DNA from: Streptomyces carpinensis
GTDB lineage: Bacteria; Actinomycetota; Actinomycetes; Streptomycetales; Streptomycetaceae
Direction of reading: 5' to 3'
DNA: 34,059 bases
Assembly: GCF_002154505.1 (NCBI RefSeq)
Contig: NZ_MUBM01000165.1
Span: 1 to 34,059, forward strand
Shown here: one piece after another, positions 20,201 to 29,221 of the stretch
Position numbering within the stretch: position 1 is the stretch's first letter
Layout: the number at the start of each line of letters is the position of its first letter
Notes under the pieces: model-generated
Told to the model about the DNA's origin: nothing
Seen by the model: only the letters and a program-made list of their open reading frames with translations
The model's database searches: none
Program-made: the position numbers and the translations under genes

Positions 20201-21097
20201 GTGGCGGACGTGTTGCTGGCCGGGGTCCTCGGCGCGGCAGTCCTGGCGATCTTTCTCCTGTACCAGTCGAACAAGAGACACGAGACGATCATCACGCAGC
20301 TCCGCGCGGAGGTCACTGCAGAGAAGATCGCTCGTCTCACGCAGGGACTCGAGAACACCACGCCGCTCGCGGCGGACGAGCTGCAACCAGCCCGCCGCAA
20401 GAAGCACCTGATGCTCTACATCGGCGGTGGTGTCGCCGCGATCTTCACCTCACTCGGCAGCCGACTGCGCAGCGCATTCAGCCGGTCCCCCGGTGGTGCC
20501 GTCGTCGCTAGCGCGGGCGTCGTGGCCGTCGCAAGCACTGCCGCCGCACTCATCATGGGAGCCACCGGCAGCGCCACCAACCCCGGCGACCAGGGACCCG
20601 CGCACCCGGCCACCGCACCTGACAACGGTGTCGAAGATGCCGACGACAGCACCGCCCAGGCCGACGACGACAGCCTCGGCGAGGCCGCCGACGACAGCAC
20701 CGCAGGCGCGGGCGCAGAACTGAAGGACGCCACCGCCATCGACACCGGCGAGCGGCCGCTGCGCGACACGAACCCGTCGACGGACGACCAACAGGCATCT
20801 CCCGACGCGTACCCGGCGCCTTCCGTCGGCGCCTCGGTCGGTGAGGCCACGCCCGGCGGAACGCCGACGAGCAGCGCTCACGCCCCGGCCGGCGACTCGG
20901 GCGACAAGGGTGGGACCGCAACCGACACACCGCCGACGAGCGGCGCAACCGCCCCCGCCCCTGGCCAAACCGCCAGCCCTGCCCGGCCTGCCCACCCGGC
21001 GCACCCGTCGCACCCCGCGCACCCGAGCCGCCCGGCTCACGGCAGGCTCATCTGCGTCAAGGCGTCCAAGGGACACTGCCTCTTGGGCAAGAAGTAG
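20201..21097 (+). CDS. Membrane protein between repressor and integrase (candidate lysogenic-conversion gene)
   Basis: 298 aa from GTG 20201. There is one membrane helix at 3-21 (DVLLAGVLGAAVLAIFLLY), a coiled-coil-like segment at 27-50, hydrophobic stretches at 70-85 and 99-120, then a long Asp/Ser/Thr/Ala-rich disordered region. The end carries HPAHPSHPAHPSRPAHG repeats and a short Cys pair (LICVKASKGHCLLGKK). Genes here in prophages are usually expressed in the lysogen and often protect the host against other phages. That role is inferred from place only. The repeat is not a known domain to me. Confidence 0.65.
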   Translation: MADVLLAGVLGAAVLAIFLLYQSNKRHETIITQLRAEVTAEKIARLTQGLENTTPLAADELQPARRKKHLMLYIGGGVAAIFTSLGSRLRSAFSRSPGGAVVASAGVVAVASTAAALIMGATGSATNPGDQGPAHPATAPDNGVEDADDSTAQADDDSLGEAADDSTAGAGAELKDATAIDTGERPLRDTNPSTDDQQASPDAYPAPSVGASVGEATPGGTPTSSAHAPAGDSGDKGGTATDTPPTSGATAPAPGQTASPARPAHPAHPSHPAHPSRPAHGRLICVKASKGHCLLGKK

Positions 21098-21120
21098 CAC
21101 CGCTGCAACGACCACCAGCG

Positions 21121-21146
21121 TGGCCCCGGTTAGCAAGCCGGGGCCA
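21121..21146. terminator. Bidirectional terminator between membrane-protein and integrase genes
   Basis: A perfect 9-bp stem (tggccccgg / ccggggcca) with an 8-nt loop between two convergent genes. Confidence 0.8.
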
Positions 21147-21160
21147 ACTGCTGCCTGCCG

Positions 21161-22948
21161 TCAGGTCACCGGCTCACGGCCCCTGGCAGCCCGGTCCGGG
21201 TGCTGCCCACAGATACGTAGAGCCTCCGCTCGCGCGTTCGCGTACGCGGCCCGGACAGCCTCCTCGTCACAGCCCCAAGCCCAGGCCGCGGTCTCGGCCT
21301 CCGAGCCGCGACGCCACTCGGCCGACCCGTGTGCCGGCTCCTGCGTGTAGCCGTCCTCGAAGTCCCACACCCACCGGCCGTCCAGCTCTCCCGCCCCGGG
21401 GTGTGTGACGACCTCTGAGCCGTCCGCGGCATAAGCGACCGGCCCCGCCCGCCACACCCAGGTGCGTCGCGGCATTTGGCTGCGTACGGCCTTCAACGCA
21501 CTCTCAGGGCCGGCTCCGCCACCGAATGCGCCGACCCATCCGTCGCTGGTCGTCGTCTCAATGTGCACCGAGCCACCACGCTCGCGCACCCAGCGCTCTG
21601 CCGTTCCCTCAGCGTGGCCCAGGTCCCAGAACCCGATCTGCCGAGAGCCGAGGTAGGCGACGTGCACAGCGCGCTTGCAGTCACCGCCTGACCGGATCTC
21701 CGGCGGCGCAACAGCAGCAGGCGACACAAACCCCATGACTCTGTCGATCGTCACCAGGGCGGCCTTGTGCGCCGTCTCCAGCAGGTGACCGTACCGATCG
21801 GACGTCGTCTTGATCGACTCGTGCCCAAGGCGGCGCTGCACGTACGTCAAGCTGTGCCCATCCGACAGCAGCGCTGCGACGTGAGAGTGCCTCAGGTCGT
21901 GAAACGTGGGGTGCTTCCACTCCGGCAACAACCCGCGCGCCTTGGCCCTCTTGACGGCGCGCCCCCATCGCTCCCAGAACGTCGCGTACTTGAGCCTGTC
22001 CCCTTCGCCATTGTGGAAGATGAGCTCGTCACTCCCCAGCTTGGCCAACCCGTACTCCTGGAGCTCCTGCCAGAGTCCGGCCGTGATTTCGACCGTCCGC
22101 CGGCCCGCCTTAGTCTTCGGAGGCCCCAGGTACCAGGGCGCATACACCCGCCTCTTCCACGCCCTGACGACGCGGACCTCGTACTCGCCCGGCCGTGGAT
22201 TTCGGGCATGCCGCGCTGCCAGCGCGCTGATCTCGCCCCACCGAAGCCCGGTCCCGTACGCGAGCCGTACGAGCATCCGGTCAGAGGCCCAAGGAAAGCA
22301 CTCGACCAGGCCGGCGACCTCCTCTGGAGTCATGAACTCCATGTCGTCGCTCGACTCGTTGTCGTCGATGCCCCGGTCGTCGGCCGTCGGGAGCCGCGTC
22401 AGATCGCACGGGTTCCGGTCCCGAAGAGGCGGCTCGGCGATCACCGCCTCCTTGAGGATCGACGACAGCAGCCCGTGGAGGCCCCGCAGCGTCTCCGGCG
22501 ACATGTCCTTGATCTTCGACCCGCGCCTGACCTTCGTCGCCAGCATCTTGTTGACCCACGAGCCGATCGTGGCCTTGCTGAAGTGCTCGGCAGAGCGCAC
22601 GTCACAGAGGCCGAACGTCGGGAAGATGTACATCTCCAAGGCCCTGATGCGCTGGCGCTTGTAGCGGTCGCTCGCCGTCCGGTGCTCCACGGACTCCCGC
22701 GCGAAGTGGTCAAAGCGGTACCTCAGTTCGTCGGCAGACGTCTCGTTGATGTACCCCTGGCCCTTCACCCAGCCCGGCGGCCAGTTCTGCCCGGCTTCGT
22801 CAACGGCCTGTTTGAAGACGTTGGCTGACTCTTCGTCATCAAATCGCTCCGTCTGCCAGTCACCGGTCTTCGAGCCACCGTCTCGCCACTTCACCTGGAA
22901 GCTGGTGGTCTCCCCGGCCTTGTTCTTGCGCCGAACAACGCTCGCCAT
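21161..22948 (-). CDS. int: Tyrosine site-specific integrase with long C-terminal extension
   Basis: 595 aa from ATG 22948. The order is normal to about residue 400: an arm-binding start (1-60), a SAM-like core-binding domain (75-175) and a catalytic domain with Arg236 (YGTGLRWGE), Lys278/280, His350 and Arg353 (HDLRHSH), His376 (LGHESIK) and the nucleophile Tyr386 (DRYGHL). Related integrases end near 400. This one continues for nearly 200 more residues with a Trp-rich segment (TWVWRAGPVAYAADGSE, RWVWDFEDGY) and a final helix, with no stop or frameshift. It integrates and, with an excisionase, excises the element. The start lies close to the chromosomal junction. Confidence 0.92.
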   Translation of the reverse strand: MASVVRRKNKAGETTSFQVKWRDGGSKTGDWQTERFDDEESANVFKQAVDEAGQNWPPGWVKGQGYINETSADELRYRFDHFARESVEHRTASDRYKRQRIRALEMYIFPTFGLCDVRSAEHFSKATIGSWVNKMLATKVRRGSKIKDMSPETLRGLHGLLSSILKEAVIAEPPLRDRNPCDLTRLPTADDRGIDDNESSDDMEFMTPEEVAGLVECFPWASDRMLVRLAYGTGLRWGEISALAARHARNPRPGEYEVRVVRAWKRRVYAPWYLGPPKTKAGRRTVEITAGLWQELQEYGLAKLGSDELIFHNGEGDRLKYATFWERWGRAVKRAKARGLLPEWKHPTFHDLRHSHVAALLSDGHSLTYVQRRLGHESIKTTSDRYGHLLETAHKAALVTIDRVMGFVSPAAVAPPEIRSGGDCKRAVHVAYLGSRQIGFWDLGHAEGTAERWVRERGGSVHIETTTSDGWVGAFGGGAGPESALKAVRSQMPRRTWVWRAGPVAYAADGSEVVTHPGAGELDGRWVWDFEDGYTQEPAHGSAEWRRGSEAETAAWAWGCDEEAVRAAYANARAEALRICGQHPDRAARGREPVT

Positions 22949-22959
22949 GGCAGGAGGCT

Positions 22960-23035
22960 AGCGCCGGTGTTCCCACCGTGTTCCCAACACCTCACGGGAA
23001 CCAGCCAAGTTCCAGAGCTTTGCCCAGGTCAGCAT
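22960..23035. promoter_or_regulatory. Integrase upstream region with GTGTTCCCA repeats (right att candidate)
   Basis: GTGTTCCCA occurs at 22967-22975 and 22978-22986, an 11-bp period (one helix turn). The second copy is part of the palindrome gtgtt-ccc-aacac at 22978-22990, with a reversed relative (cgggaacc) just after. Such repeats suit integrase arm sites or an integrase operator. The element border should lie in or just right of this stretch. Confidence 0.45.
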
Positions 23036-23044
23036 GCAGATACG

Positions 23045-23089
23045 CGACGACGACCCGAGCCCCCGCACAGCGGGCTCGGGCCGTCGTCG
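23045..23089. terminator. Terminator of the aldehyde dehydrogenase gene
   Basis: An 18-bp stem with one mismatch (cgacgac-acccgagccc arm against gggctcggg-ccgtcgtcg) and a 9-nt loop, 19 bp beyond the stop. It marks intact chromosome at the right border of the element. Confidence 0.85.
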
Positions 23090-23107
23090 GCACCCGGCCG
23101 TCGGGCC

Positions 23108-24553
23108 TTACAGGGCCAGGCCGGTCAGGACCAGGACACGCTCGTAGGTGTAGTCGTCCATCGCGGAGCGCACGCCCTCGCGGCCGACACCGGACTGCTT
23201 GACGCCGCCGTAGGGCATCTGGTCGGCGCGGTAGGACGGCGCGTCGCCGATGACGACGCCGCCGACCTCCAGGGCGCGGTGGGCGCGGAAGGCGGACTGC
23301 AGGTCGTGGGTGAACACACCCGCCTGCAGGCCGAACTTCGAGTCGTTGACCGCGGCGAACGCCTCGGACTCGCCGTCCACCTTCTGCACGGTGAGGACCG
23401 GGCCGAAGACCTCCTCCGTGGCGAGGGTGACGCCGGCCGGGACGTCGGTGACGACGGTCGGCGCGTAGGTGGCACCGTCGCGCTTGCCACCGGTGAGCAG
23501 CTGCGCGCCCGCGGTCACGGCCTCGTCGACCCAGGACTCCACGCGCTTGGCGGCGTCCTCGCTGACGAGCGGGCCGACGTCGGTGGACGCGTCGGACGGG
23601 TCGCCGGTGCCCTGCGCCTCGACGGCGGCGACGATGCGCGGCAGCAGGCGGTCGTACACGGAGGCGTCGGCGATCACCCGCTGCACGGAGATGCAGGACT
23701 GGCCGGCCTGGTAGTTCGAGAAGGTCGCGATGCGGCTCGCGGCCCAGTCGAGGTCGGCGTCGGAGGAGAAGTCGGCGAGCACGACGGCGGCGGCGTTGCC
23801 GCCCAGCTCCAGGGTGCAGTGCTTGTGCGGCACCGACGCCTCGATGGCGTAGCCGACCTTGTCGGACCCGGTGAAGGAGATGACGGGCAGTCGCTCGTCC
23901 TGCACCAGCGCGGGCATCTTGTCGTTGGTGACGGTCAGCACCGACCAGGAGCCGGCCGGCAGGTCGGTCTCGGCCAGCAGCTCACCGAGGATCAGTCCGG
24001 ACAGCGGGGTGGCCGGGGCCGGCTTCAGGATGATCGGGGCGCCGGCGGCGATGGCCGGGGCCACCTTGTGCGCGCACAGGTTCAGCGGGAAGTTGAACGG
24101 CGCGATGCCGAGGACGACGCCCTTGGGGAAGCGGCGGGTGAGCGCGAGGCGGCCCTGGCCACCGCCGTCGGTGTCCAGGCGCTGGGCCTCGCCGCCGTTG
24201 AACCGGCGGGCCTCCTCCGCGGCGAACCGGAACACCGACACCGCACGGCCGACCTCACCGCGCGCCCACTTGATCGGCTTGCCGTTCTCGGCGGAGATCA
24301 GCTGCGCGATCTCCTCGGTGCGCTCGGCCAGCCGCTTGCTGACGTGGTCCAGGGCGGCGGCGCGCACGTGGGCCGGGGTGGCGGCGAACTCCTCCAGCAC
24401 GGCGTGCGCGGCGGCCACGGCCTCCTCGACCTGGGCGTCGGTGGGCACGCTCACCTTGCCGACCAGCCGGCCGTCCCACGGGGAGGTGACGTCGAAGGTG
24501 TCCTCGCCGGTGGCCTGGCGGCCGGCGAGCCAGAAGGCGTGGGTGGAAGTCAT
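23108..24553 (-). CDS. NAD(P)-dependent aldehyde dehydrogenase, probable succinate semialdehyde dehydrogenase role
   Basis: 481 aa from ATG 24553. It is of full family length with the catalytic residues in place: Asn154 (APFNFPLN), Glu249 (CTLELGGNAA), the nucleophile Cys287 (YQAGQSCISV), and the closing GDAPSYRADQMPYGGVKQSGVGREG. It oxidises an aldehyde to an acid in the cytoplasm. The nearby 4-aminobutyrate transaminase would supply succinate semialdehyde, so I infer the second step of GABA breakdown; other aldehydes are possible. A TTGACG about 45 bp upstream of the start may be the -35 box. The phage element sits just behind its terminator. Confidence 0.85.
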   Translation of the reverse strand: MTSTHAFWLAGRQATGEDTFDVTSPWDGRLVGKVSVPTDAQVEEAVAAAHAVLEEFAATPAHVRAAALDHVSKRLAERTEEIAQLISAENGKPIKWARGEVGRAVSVFRFAAEEARRFNGGEAQRLDTDGGGQGRLALTRRFPKGVVLGIAPFNFPLNLCAHKVAPAIAAGAPIILKPAPATPLSGLILGELLAETDLPAGSWSVLTVTNDKMPALVQDERLPVISFTGSDKVGYAIEASVPHKHCTLELGGNAAAVVLADFSSDADLDWAASRIATFSNYQAGQSCISVQRVIADASVYDRLLPRIVAAVEAQGTGDPSDASTDVGPLVSEDAAKRVESWVDEAVTAGAQLLTGGKRDGATYAPTVVTDVPAGVTLATEEVFGPVLTVQKVDGESEAFAAVNDSKFGLQAGVFTHDLQSAFRAHRALEVGGVVIGDAPSYRADQMPYGGVKQSGVGREGVRSAMDDYTYERVLVLTGLAL

Positions 24554-24680
24554 TGAGAGTCCCGGCCCTTCCGCGTTGGAGGTGTGTGCTTGCGCCGTCA
24601 ACGGTAGGGCGGGGACGGCGGGCGGGCGCTTGTCCGAGGTGGAGCAGTACGCGGCGCGGGCGCGCCGGTTTGGCGTACGG

Positions 24681-26351
24681 CTACTCCGTCGAGGTCGCCT
24701 TCAGCGCGAGCCACAGCTCCATGCGCACGTCCGGATCGTCCAGGGAACGCCCGAGGATCTCCTCGACCCGCCGCATCCTGTAGCGCAGGGTGTGCCGGTG
24801 CACGCCGAGATCGGCGGCGGCGGCGTCCCACTGGCCGTGGCGGGACAGCCAGGCCCGCAGCGAGGCCACCAGGTCGCCGCGTCCGGTCGCGTCGTGCTCG
24901 TACAGCGCGCGCAGCAGGCCGTCCGCGAACGCCCGGACCGCGTCGTCCGCCAGCAGCGGCAGCACGGAGCCCGAGACCAGCTGCTCGTGCTCGACGAGCA
25001 CCCGGCCGCGCCGCCGCGACACCGACAGCGCCTGCTCGGCCTGCTTGTAGGCGGCGGCCGCCGCGATCGGCCCGGCCGGCGCGGACAGCCCGATGACCAG
25101 CTCGTCCTCGTCACCGGCCGTCTGCTCCGACACCGCCGCGGCCCGTCGGGCCTCCAGGGCCGCGGCGTACTCCCCGCACGCCGCGACGGCCGTGCTGCCG
25201 TCCCCGGCCAGCACCACCAGCCGCTCCCCCTCGGGCACGACGAGTACCGCCTCCCCGGAGCGTGCGGCAGCCGCCTCCACGGCCTCGGCGAGGCCCGCGA
25301 GCGGGTCGCCGCCGCTGCCGCCGGCCGCGGCCGGCACTGCGGCCGAGGCGGACTTCGCGGGTTGCACGTGCGCGTACCCGTCGGCGTGCGCCCGCGCGGC
25401 GGACGCCGGCGCCGGCTCGGCGACGATCATCCGGAAGGGCGCGTCCAGCAGGCCGCCGTACAGGTCCCCGGCGACGGCCCGGGCGTGGTCGGGCTGACCG
25501 GCGAGCAGCATGCGCAGCACGGCCGCGCCGATCCGCTGCTCCGCGGCGTGCAGCGAGCGGGAGCGTTCCGTGGTGAGGGTCAGCAGGGCGATCGCGGAGT
25601 GCACGGCGTACCGCTCGGCGGTGCCCAGCGGCGCGGCGGTGCCGACGGCGAGCGCGGCGCGCGGACGGCGGGAGGTGCCGATGGAGTGGAGTTCCACCCG
25701 GTCCTCGGTCTCGGGCCCGCCGACGACCGCGCTCGCGGGCGCGGGCCGGTCCCGCAGGCGCTCGACGTCCGCCGTCAGCCGGGCCGCCCTGCGGCCCGCC
25801 CACTCGGGCGCGGTGGCGACGACGGCTCCCGAGGCGTCGTAGAGCGCCGCCCAGCCGTCGACCTGGGCCGCGAGCGCGGCCAGCAGGCCCTCGGGTCCGG
25901 CGTTCAGCGCCTGCCTGGTCAGTTCCCGCTGGGCGGCGAAGCCCGCTGTGACCGCCCGGTACTGTTCGGCGGCGATGGCGGCCGAGACAGCCTTGCTGAT
26001 CGCGAGGAACGGGGTGCGCCGGGGCACCTCCAGCAGCGGCAGTCCCTCCTCCTCGGCCGCGTCGACCAGCGCCTTGGGGATCTCCTCGTAGTTGACTCCG
26101 ATGGCGAAACCGAGCCCGACCACTCCGGCGCCGACGAGCCGCTTCACATAGCGGCGCATGGCCTCCGGGTCCTCCGCGTCCAGCTTGAGCGCGGTGATCA
26201 GCAGCAGCTCCCCGCCCTCCATGTACGGCACGGGGTCGGCCAGCTCGCTGACGTGCGCCCAGCGGACGGGCACGTCCAGGCGGTCCCCGCCCGCGCGCAC
26301 GGTCAGCTTGAGCGCGGAGTGGTGGACGAGCGAGGCGAGCGTCGGGGGCAT
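24681..26351 (-). CDS. PucR-family transcriptional regulator
   Basis: 556 aa from ATG 26351 with AAGG upstream. The N-terminal purine-catabolism-type domain is at 1-120 (PTLASLVHHSALKLTVRAGGDRLDVPVRWAHVSEL, ELLLITALKL). The middle is a GGDEF-like fold region. The C-terminal HTH_30 lies at about 505-550 (WDAAAADLGVHRHTLRYRMRRVEEILGRSLDDPDVRMELWLALKA). Members control amine, purine or proline catabolism. Located directly upstream of the dehydrogenase gene and near gabT, it probably senses a nitrogen substrate such as GABA. A palindrome lies ahead of its start. Confidence 0.88.
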   Translation of the reverse strand: MPPTLASLVHHSALKLTVRAGGDRLDVPVRWAHVSELADPVPYMEGGELLLITALKLDAEDPEAMRRYVKRLVGAGVVGLGFAIGVNYEEIPKALVDAAEEEGLPLLEVPRRTPFLAISKAVSAAIAAEQYRAVTAGFAAQRELTRQALNAGPEGLLAALAAQVDGWAALYDASGAVVATAPEWAGRRAARLTADVERLRDRPAPASAVVGGPETEDRVELHSIGTSRRPRAALAVGTAAPLGTAERYAVHSAIALLTLTTERSRSLHAAEQRIGAAVLRMLLAGQPDHARAVAGDLYGGLLDAPFRMIVAEPAPASAARAHADGYAHVQPAKSASAAVPAAAGGSGGDPLAGLAEAVEAAAARSGEAVLVVPEGERLVVLAGDGSTAVAACGEYAAALEARRAAAVSEQTAGDEDELVIGLSAPAGPIAAAAAYKQAEQALSVSRRRGRVLVEHEQLVSGSVLPLLADDAVRAFADGLLRALYEHDATGRGDLVASLRAWLSRHGQWDAAAADLGVHRHTLRYRMRRVEEILGRSLDDPDVRMELWLALKATSTE

Positions 26352-26379
26352 GAGGCCTTCAGATCTGCGGAGGTTAGGT

Positions 26380-26392
26380 GATCATTGTGATC
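26380..26392. promoter_or_regulatory. Palindrome upstream of the PucR gene
   Basis: gatca-ttg-tgatc, about 30 bp before the ATG, in the only AT-rich part of the 151-bp gap. It is a possible operator for autoregulation. Confidence 0.4.
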
Positions 26393-26502
26393 TTTTGGCC
26401 GCGACGTATGAACGGCCTGTGTCGATTCTGCCTCACTGTACGGTGACCGCGACCCCGCACGTCCACTTGTCCGATTCGTAAGCGGGCACCCGTGGGCCCG
26501 GC

Positions 26503-28974
26503 TCAGCCCCGCAGATCGACCAGCAGCGGCGGCGCGTGCTCGCCGCCCACGCTGGTCAGCGACAGCACCGCGTGCCCCGGCGGGACCTCGTGGGCCAGCT
26601 GGGAGGCGGACCAGCGCTCCCGCTCGACCTGCTTGGTGGTCACGGCGTCGGTGGTCACGGCCTTTCCGGTGACCAGCTTGCGCAGGGCATGGATGGCCCG
26701 GGTCATCGGCTGGTCGGCGAAGACGGTGTGCTTGGCGACCTCCGTCGTCTCCACCCACTCGGTGCCCCAGGCGTGCGCGAACCGGCTGCCGTCCCAGGTG
26801 GTGACCCCGGCCAGCGCCATACGGCAGCCCACGGCCCCCAGCAGCGGCCCGTGCAGCGCCTCGGGGACGTCCGCGACGGTGCGCAGCGCGAGGACGACTC
26901 CGGCGTTCTGCGCGCGCAGCCGCTGGATGCGGCGCACCGACTCGGTGGTGACGGTGCCGGTGGCGTCGTCCAGGACCAGGCAGGCGAAGTGGGGGCGCCG
27001 GGTGTCCCGTACGGCGGTGTGGAACTGGGCCAGGACCAGCCGGGTGATCAGCCGGGACGCCTCCTCGTGCCCCCGCTCGGGCAGGTCGATGCGGACCCGC
27101 AGCGGGTGGTGGGCCACGGCCCGCAGTGAGAAGGGCCGGCTGCCGGAGCCGGCGCCGAAGAACTCGGCGAAGACCGGCCGGTCGAGGAGCGCGAGCCGGT
27201 CGGCGAGGGCCGGGCCGGCGTCGGCGGCGCCGCCCGCCTGGCGCATCCGGGCGTCGAGCTCGCGGCGCATCACGGCGTGCTCGTCGGCGGCGAGCCCCGC
27301 CCGCAGGGAGGCCAGCGCACCCGGATCGCCCTCCAGCAGTTCACGCAGCACGGGCAGCGGCGGGAAGTGCCCGTGCACCGCCCGGTAGGGGCCGAGGAGC
27401 TGGGCGAGCGCGGTGGCGGCGCTCTGGTTGCCCACCGTGTCGAGGTCGCCGACCAGCGCCTCGGCGAGAAGCGCGGCGGCCTCGTCGGGAGCGTCCGACC
27501 CGGCGTAGGGATCGAGGTCGTGGACGGAGGAGGGGTCACCGACGCGCACCACCACGTCGTACCCCGCGTCCGCGCCGAGCGGCGCACCGGCGGCGCAGAC
27601 GGCGACGACCGCGCACCGGCCGGCGAGCGCCTGCAACGCCAGGGCCTCGGTGACCGGCTCGACGACGTGCCGGGTCTTGCCGGAGCCGGGCGGCCCGACC
27701 AGCAGCAGCGAGGTGCCGAGGGTCTCCGGGCCGACGGCCGCGCCCGCGCCGTGATAGGCGCGCGGGGTCCGCTCCCCCGGCACCCAGCGGCCGATGCGCA
27801 CCTGCCCCTGGAGCAGGTCGTGCCGGGCGGTGCGGCCGGGCAGGTCACGGGCCCCGGACGGGTGGGTCCAGGCGGCGGCGCCCTGGCGCAGCACGGTGTC
27901 GGTGAAGGTGGCGAGCCGCGCCTCGCGCCGGGCCTCGGTCCAGGCCCGCTCCACGCGGGCGCAGTCCACGTCGTTCATCCGGCCGCCCGCCACCTCGGCG
28001 GTGAGCAGGTCGGCCGCCTGGTACTGGCCGGCGTGCCGCAGCTCGGGCCACTGCGAGCGGGGCAGCTCGGCCGGCGGCGGGGCGGCGGGGTCGGTGCTCG
28101 CCCGGCGGCGCGCGGCCAGCTCCCTGGCGTACGTCCGCCAGCCGCCGACCCGGGCGAACGGCCACACGACCAGCAGGGTGATCAGCGCGTACAGCGTGTC
28201 GGTGAACAGCTGGGAGGCGAACAGGCCGTAGCCGCCCGAGACCAGGACGACGAGGGAGAACACCGGGTCGACCACCGGCAGCGGGTCCCAGCCGACGAGC
28301 GGGAAGGCGCCGGGGAAGACCAGGCTGAGCGCGCCGAGGGCGCCGAGGGCGGCGTACAGGGCGCGCGCGGGCTGCGGGCGGCGGCCCACGAAGTGCCGTA
28401 CGACCTCGGGCCAGCTGCCCAGGTGGCCGACGGCGTAGACGAGCACGGCGAAGAACACGCCGTCGTAGACGACCACGGCCTCGCGCCCCTGCGTCCCCTT
28501 GGGCGAGACGGTGCCGCCCCACCACCAGTCGCCCGGGGTGAACAGCTGCAACGGCGCCCACTGGTAGGGCAGGGCGCCCTGCCGCCACAGGGACCACACG
28601 AACAGGGCCACGACCAGGGGGATCAGCAGCCCGACGACGGTGATGGAGGGCAGCCGGTCCCGGGACTCGCTGCCCTTGGGCGGGCGGTGGCCGAAGCGCC
28701 AGATGCCGGGCGCGGCGTCCGGGCGGGGCGTGTCGAGCCAGTCGGCGACGGCGGCCCGGGGGGCGTGCTGCGCCGGGAGCGGCTGCGGGGGCCGGTGCTC
28801 GTACGTGCCCGGCGCTTCGGGAGCGCGCGCGGGCCGGGGCGGCACCGCCGGTGTGTCCCTCGGCACCGCCGGGCGCGGCACGGGGTTCGCATGCCTCGGA
28901 TGCGAACCCCGGGCGTCCTGCGTCCCGCCGTCGTCCATCTGCCTTGCCCCCTGACCAGCCGTTCCGTCCACCAT
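26503..28974 (-). CDS. Large membrane ATPase, VirD4/TraG-like
   Basis: 823 aa; the ATG at 28974 is used, with an alternative ATG at 28938. A disordered Pro/Arg-rich start (to about 115) is followed by several membrane helices at about 125-305. A cytoplasmic ATPase has a Walker A GPPGSGKT near 428 and a Walker B-like segment FACLVLDDATGTVTTESVRRIQRLR in the last quarter. This matches a conserved Streptomyces family of P-loop membrane proteins distantly like conjugation coupling proteins. I know of no proven substrate. It is divergent from gabT and looks chromosomal, not part of the phage element. Confidence 0.75.
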   Translation of the reverse strand: MVDGTAGQGARQMDDGGTQDARGSHPRHANPVPRPAVPRDTPAVPPRPARAPEAPGTYEHRPPQPLPAQHAPRAAVADWLDTPRPDAAPGIWRFGHRPPKGSESRDRLPSITVVGLLIPLVVALFVWSLWRQGALPYQWAPLQLFTPGDWWWGGTVSPKGTQGREAVVVYDGVFFAVLVYAVGHLGSWPEVVRHFVGRRPQPARALYAALGALGALSLVFPGAFPLVGWDPLPVVDPVFSLVVLVSGGYGLFASQLFTDTLYALITLLVVWPFARVGGWRTYARELAARRRASTDPAAPPPAELPRSQWPELRHAGQYQAADLLTAEVAGGRMNDVDCARVERAWTEARREARLATFTDTVLRQGAAAWTHPSGARDLPGRTARHDLLQGQVRIGRWVPGERTPRAYHGAGAAVGPETLGTSLLLVGPPGSGKTRHVVEPVTEALALQALAGRCAVVAVCAAGAPLGADAGYDVVVRVGDPSSVHDLDPYAGSDAPDEAAALLAEALVGDLDTVGNQSAATALAQLLGPYRAVHGHFPPLPVLRELLEGDPGALASLRAGLAADEHAVMRRELDARMRQAGGAADAGPALADRLALLDRPVFAEFFGAGSGSRPFSLRAVAHHPLRVRIDLPERGHEEASRLITRLVLAQFHTAVRDTRRPHFACLVLDDATGTVTTESVRRIQRLRAQNAGVVLALRTVADVPEALHGPLLGAVGCRMALAGVTTWDGSRFAHAWGTEWVETTEVAKHTVFADQPMTRAIHALRKLVTGKAVTTDAVTTKQVERERWSASQLAHEVPPGHAVLSLTSVGGEHAPPLLVDLRG

Positions 28975-29221
28975 CAGCGAGTCAATCTAACGCCCGGGCA
29001 AGGGGAGTTCACCGATTGCGCGGTACGGCGCGCGGCAATCCGCGCGCTCCCCTCGCGCGGGCACCCGCACCCCTTCTATATCCACGGCGGACAACCGCGA
29101 CCGCCGACAACGCCCACATGGAGCATGCCCACCCTCCCTCTGCCGACCTAGCCTGCGAGCAAAGAAGGAAAAGCGTCCGAAAAACGCCCCTCGTACGCAA
29201 GATCTCATCAGGGAGCCCCGC
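28975..29221. promoter_or_regulatory. Divergent promoter region of the ATPase gene and gabT
   Basis: A 247-bp gap. TAGCCT near 29149-29154 is a candidate -10 for gabT, with a 65-nt leader rich in A (agcaaagaaggaaaagcg). AGGGAG lies 6 nt before the gabT ATG. No operator repeats stood out. Confidence 0.4.

Noticed and set aside
137..23108. Direct-repeat attachment sites attL and attR
   Set aside because: I compared the left gap with 22949-23107 by eye in both orientations and found no shared run longer than about 7 bases, so no pair is claimed.
27277..29151. 624-codon rightward open frame opposite the membrane ATPase
   Set aside because: It is antisense shadow: Gly/Arg/Val rich, no motifs, while the other strand has a P-loop and membrane helices.
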